NCBI GenBank assembly: GCA_000934385.1
Contig: KN880886.1
Location: 1-13,120 of the forward strand
DNA from: Cylindrobasidium torrendii FP15055 ss-10
Lineage: Eukaryota; Basidiomycota; Agaricomycetes; Agaricales; Physalacriaceae
Reading direction: 5' to 3'
DNA length: 13,120 bases
This document shows positions 9,569 through 13,120 of this stretch, one piece after another. Made by a program: the position numbers and the translations under genes. A model generated the notes under the pieces. It searched no databases and had not been told where the DNA came from. It saw nothing but the letters and a program-made list of their open reading frames with translations. Each line of letters begins with the position of its first letter. Position 1 is the first letter of the stretch.

Positions 9569-9575
9569 TATAAAG
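9569..9575 (+). promoter_or_regulatory. TATA box of the transposase gene
   Basis: TATAAAG is 57 bp before the transposase ATG at 9626. Initiation about 30 bp downstream would leave a short leader, which supports 9626 as the start codon. Confidence 0.5.
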
Positions 9576-9625
9576 GACTTTGACCGATGTAATGCCCATA
9601 TTCTTTCGCTCTATTCCGGCTTTCT

Positions 9626-12600
9626 ATGTCTTCTCATTCTCATCTACCTCCTCGTCCTCAAACTGTTTTCCAATGCCCTTGGTGCCAGTCTAACACGGTC
9701 AATTCCTTGTGCTGTTTCCAGTGGGATCAGTATTGGATGTACAATGGTCCTCCTCCATCGTACATTCCTCCCCATCTGTTGCAGTCAACTCAGATTCCTC
9801 ATCCGAACATCCCACCTCCCATTGTCTTTCAAACCACGCCCTCCTCATTTCAAGCTTCATCTCACGAATTTCGGAATGTCACCGCGGAAAACTATGCGAC
9901 CGCACATGCAGACAAGCGTCGTCGAACCGGTGCTGATACGGCCACTTCGACTTCGCACACTGAACAGCCTTCTGCTACGCGCAAGACGCCTTCGCAAGCA
10001 CCATTGGCACCTACTTCTACGGTTGCGACACCGATAACTGCTCCTGTCTACGGATGTGGTCCCGCTGGACCGATGCCAGCGCCTCAGGCCTTTGAATCTG
10101 GCACCCGCCTCGAGTCCATTCAACAGAGGGCAAAGGCTCGAAGCGAGCGCCAACGTTCGAATGGCGCCAGCGATGTCCACTACTTCATGCGACCCCTTAC
10201 CACGGACGCCAAACCTGATGCTATTCCGCTAGAGGAAGTTATCTCGAAGTATGCTCACGACAAGGAGAAGTATCCCTTTGTGGGATGTCGGCTTTGCAGG
10301 TGTGTGAAGGCATGTTTTTTTGCGTGCCCAATCCCTTATTTATTTCGATCTAGCGAGTGGCACACTTTCCGTAATACGGACGGCAATACGACCGCGATGC
10401 GTGACCATCTCAAGCAAGTTCATGGGACAAACTGGGAGGATTTAGTGTACAGGCTACAACTTAAGGGCTGGGAGACAGTTCGAGAGGCCATTGCGCGTGA
10501 CCCTGAGCGACAACGTCGCGAGAGCTTCACGATTGAGGGCTTTCATGAGCGGCTTATACGATGGCTCGCTGTGGACGATCAGGCATGTTCTCGTTTATCT
10601 GTTCCAATTATCTGCATGTAACTAACTATTTCAGTCATTGGATGTTGTCGATTGTCCTGAGCTCCGCGAGTTATTCCGCTACCTCAACGCTGAACTGGAC
10701 GACAAACAAATCCCAGGACGCACGAAAGTCGGTGATTTGATTAGCGAGGCATATGCACGCGAGTATCAACGCCTTATTGACCGTCTGGCGGTACGTTTCT
10801 ATCATTTCATCTAGGAGTCTACTCATCTCGATTATCAAGTCATCGCTCGGACGGATTGCCCTCACATCTGACATCTGGAGTCGCCAAAACATGGAGGGGT
10901 ATATGGCCGTAACGGCACATTATCTTATCATGAGCCCGGCGGGCGACCTAGAGCTTCGCGCTGATCTCATAGCATTCCGCAAGATCACTGGCCAACATTC
11001 AGGCGAGAATATTGCTGAACACCTCGTGAAGATACTCAAAGATGTAGGAATCGCACACAAGGTGATTTTCCTTAGCATTCTACTATTGTGTCACGTCTGA
11101 AATTTCTTGCACAGATCTCTGGTGTAACCCTTGACAATGCCAGCAACAACGGGACGTGCATGGCAAGTGTGGCATACCATTTGCGCAGAATGGGATTCCA
11201 GTTTGATCCCATTGGTAACAGAGTGCGGTACGTAGTATCTTTCACTTTCATCTGTGGTTCACGAAATGCTGAATATTTAACAATAGGTGCTTCCCTCATG
11301 TCATCAACATATCTGTGCAGACAGGCCTCGACCGCTTGACGAAGGATCTTCCGCACTTTCGATTGGACGCAGTGTACGGAATGGTTTCCGACGACATTAA
11401 TGCAACAACTGTTCCGGAGGAGCTGAAGTGCGACCCGAATTATTGGACTGCCCTCAAGGACAATGTTCTCAAGGCAGCGCGCGCTCTCATTACTGCTATT
11501 CGCAGTTCCGATCAGCGTCGCGCCGCCTTTCTTTCGACCATTACCAGCGTCAATGATAAGAACAATTGGCAGGATGGTGATTCGCGAGCACTAAGGATAA
11601 TTATGCTTGTCAAAGATGTTGAGACGCGTTGGTCGTCAACATTCTTGATGATTGATCGCCTCCTCGAACTTCATCTGGTATGTCAAAGCCATCAAAATCA
11701 TTGAAGGGTTACTGAATACTTTGTAGGCTGTTCAAGAATACATTCAAAACGATCATGAGATACCCTACATCTCGAACGACCAGTTCCGTGTCCTCAAGGA
11801 TATCCGCCGATTCTTGGCTTACCCGCATTTTATGCAAGAACTACTTTCTGCCGAGCGCACACCAACTCTTGCTCGTGTCATCCCAATGTACGAACGCCTC
11901 ATCCAGCTCCTTCGCAACAAGGTCCGCGTCAAATTACCAAAATTGCGTCATGCGATAGATGCATCTATCGCCAAGCTCGAGGAGTACCTTGACCACGCAC
12001 GCTGCACGGATTTGTACGTTCTTGCTATGGGTGAGTACAACGGTTTGTCACTTCTATAGTGTCTCACGCTGTTGGACTAGTCTTTAGCCCTGCTATCAAG
12101 CTCGAGTGGATTAAGGAACACTGGTCGCCTTCGGAGCATGAGCGTGCTCGGACCATTGTCAAGCGAGCTGTGAGTTGTCGATCCGAAATTGATCTGCATT
12201 GTGCTTACATAAATTTCAAGATGATGTCGCATCTTTCTGCACAAACAGTTAATCCTCCGTCAAGTGCTTCTATTCATCGCTCGGCAGCAGGAAATCAAAA
12301 TCTTGGTGTTTCCCGCTACAATAGCCTCAACTCAGTGGTGTGGTCTGATGATGAGGACGATACTCAGCCAGAGTCACCGCAGTCGTTGCCATCCGGCCCT
12401 ACTCCAGACGATATCATCGAGGCCGAGCTGGCTTTATACGAGTCTGAGCCGCTCATTGAAGAGAATACTGTGGCCTTTGAACGTCTGGACCTCATTAAGC
12501 ATTGGCAGGTGTGTACAGACTCATTTGTACGGTTGATGCTGATCAAATATATATATGTAGGACCGACGCGACAAATTGCCCCTTCTCTTCAGGGTTGGGC

Positions 12601-12926
12601 TCGACGTTCTCCCGGTGCAGGCATCTGCAGTTCCTTGCGAGCGCGTGTTTTCATCAAGCAAGCAAACTGACACGGATCGCCGCAATGCCCTACGCCAATT
12701 CAGATTCGAGGAGCTACAATTTCTCAAGTTTGTGTGGAAGGCGGAGCGGCTGGACTTTCGACCCGACGACAACGACAGAGCCATCAGCAAATTTGAGCTT
12801 GAACAATTCAACGTTACAATGGACGAGGCGCATGCCTTGATGGCTTCTCGCTCTTATGAACAGTTATTTAATGGTGTCCGCCCTTCAAGCAGTGTAGAAT
12901 CTATAGCTTCATTGGGTACTTGCTAA
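9626..12926 (+). CDS. hAT transposase with BED zinc finger, 10 exons
   Basis: Exons 9626-10299, 10354-10582, 10635-10790, 10840-11061, 11115-11227, 11287-11677, 11727-12030, 12081-12169, 12221-12508 and 12561-12926 join in frame to 943 residues. The enzyme cuts the element out and reinserts it. Residues 1-215 are a Pro/Ser/Thr-rich region. A BED zinc finger follows with Cys221, Cys224, His243 and His248. The RNase H-like core has Asp364 (TSDIWS), Asp434 (TLDNASNN) and Glu849 (CERVFSS) in the positions of the hAT DDE triad. The conserved CFPH (466-469) and the ETRW Trp (580) lie in the inserted domain. The hAT dimerisation region fills the C-terminus (about 823-900). No stop or frameshift was found. 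Intron 2 has a GC donor. Introns 3 and 8 end in AAG. Intron 8 is 51 nt without a stop, so retention is possible and would add 17 residues. The N-terminal start is the least certain part. Confidence 0.92.
10583..10634 (+). other. GC-AG intron in the transposase gene
   Basis: The donor is GCATGT after CAG, and the acceptor ATTTCAG follows a CTAAC branch motif. Removing these 52 nt joins VDDQ to SLDVVDCPELRELF, the contiguous block seen in hAT transposases. The only GT donor in the right phase would leave a 34-nt intron and insert six residues in that block. Confidence 0.75.
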
Positions 12927-13025
12927 TTAGTTCCACAACATCTGCTGGTATCACTCCGCCGCTATCCCTAAATACTATAGAATCTCAATTACAGGCGTGT
13001 CATGAAAGCCCGCCGGTAGATATAT
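12927..13025 (+). other. Transposase 3' noncoding region inside the element
   Basis: No coding frame is seen between the transposase stop and the segment repeated at the window start. It should hold the 3' UTR and polyadenylation signals; no distinct motif stands out. Confidence 0.45.
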
Positions 13026-13120
13026 CGGGAAACGAACCCAACCTAATTCGAAGCGAACGATCAACGAACGGCCAAATCGGCCGCTTAGATTTGATTAGAC
13101 TCAGGTTAGCGGCAGCACTA
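13026..13120 (+). repeat. hAT 3' terminal segment, identical to bases 1-95
   Basis: This segment has three CGAAC motifs (13033-13037, 13054-13058, 13065-13069), a GGCC-AAATC-GGCC inverted repeat, the decamer CGCTTAGATT at 13082-13091 (also at 9305-9314), and the right inverted repeat at 13101-13120. It equals the first 95 bases of the window without a mismatch. The window ends on the last base of the element. Confidence 0.92.

Larger units (their letters stand above)
9261..13120 (+). mobile_element. Complete hAT-superfamily DNA transposon, 3.86 kb
   Basis: The element begins TAGTGCTGCC at 9261 and ends GGCAGCACTA at 13120, a perfect 10-bp inverted repeat that extends imperfectly to 20 bp (16 of 20 matches). 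Between the ends lies one spliced transposase gene (9626-12926) with a TATA box. Both subterminal regions carry CGAAC/GTTCG motifs and a shared CGCTTAGATT decamer, as expected for transposase binding sites. Host sequence lies to the left; the right flank is missing because the window stops exactly at the terminus. A second copy's 3' end is at 1-95, so the family is repeated in this genome. With intact termini and an intact open frame it may be autonomous. Confidence 0.88.

Noticed and set aside
9673..9721. Alternative transposase start at 9673 with a 40-nt intron
   Set aside because: The GTGCCA donor is poor. The ATG at 9626 needs no intron and has a suitably placed TATA box, though the N-terminus remains the weakest part of the model.
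1..13120. The whole window as a plasmid, viral genome or extrachromosomal circle, because of the identical ends
   Set aside because: The content is intron-rich chromosomal housekeeping genes. The repeat is a transposon terminus, and the flanks do not form a target-site duplication.
13026..13120. Identical terminal segments as LTRs of a retroelement
   Set aside because: Only 95 bp long, with a hAT inverted-repeat tip. No reverse transcriptase, integrase, primer-binding site or TG...CA ends were found.

Overview
The window looks like nuclear DNA of a basidiomycete fungus, probably an agaricomycete. Genes are cut by many 40-60 nt introns with short exons, and the recognisable proteins (B-type cyclin, mitochondrial isoleucyl-tRNA synthetase, a small Cys/His protein) read like mushroom-forming fungal versions. 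All homology statements come from recall of families, not from a search.

Layout. 1-95: the 3' terminus of a hAT DNA transposon. 141-1966 (+): B-type mitotic cyclin, 5 exons. 2585-6271 (+): mitochondrial isoleucyl-tRNA synthetase, 14 exons. 6272-7309: about 1 kb with no supported gene. 7310-7833 (-): small lysine-rich protein, 4 exons. 7841-8342 (-): a probable further gene whose reading frame looks broken by one base. 8587-9107 (+): an 82-residue Cys-rich protein in six tiny exons, invisible to simple ORF finding. 9261-13120 (+): a complete hAT transposon with 20-bp imperfect terminal inverted repeats and an intact 943-residue BED-finger transposase in 10 exons.

The first 95 and last 95 bases of the window are identical, which makes it look circular. 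The repeat is the 3' end of the hAT element, the window stops at the last base of the inverted repeat, and the bases flanking the two element ends do not form an 8-bp target-site duplication. The simplest reading is a linear contig bounded by two copies of one hAT family, with a k-mer-sized overlap, not a plasmid or DNA circle.

The host genes are unrelated housekeeping or uncharacterised genes and do not form a pathway. The coherent system is the transposon: termini with repeated CGAAC motifs, a TATA box, and a transposase with all three catalytic residues in place. It may be autonomous, and a relative sits just upstream of the cyclin start codon.
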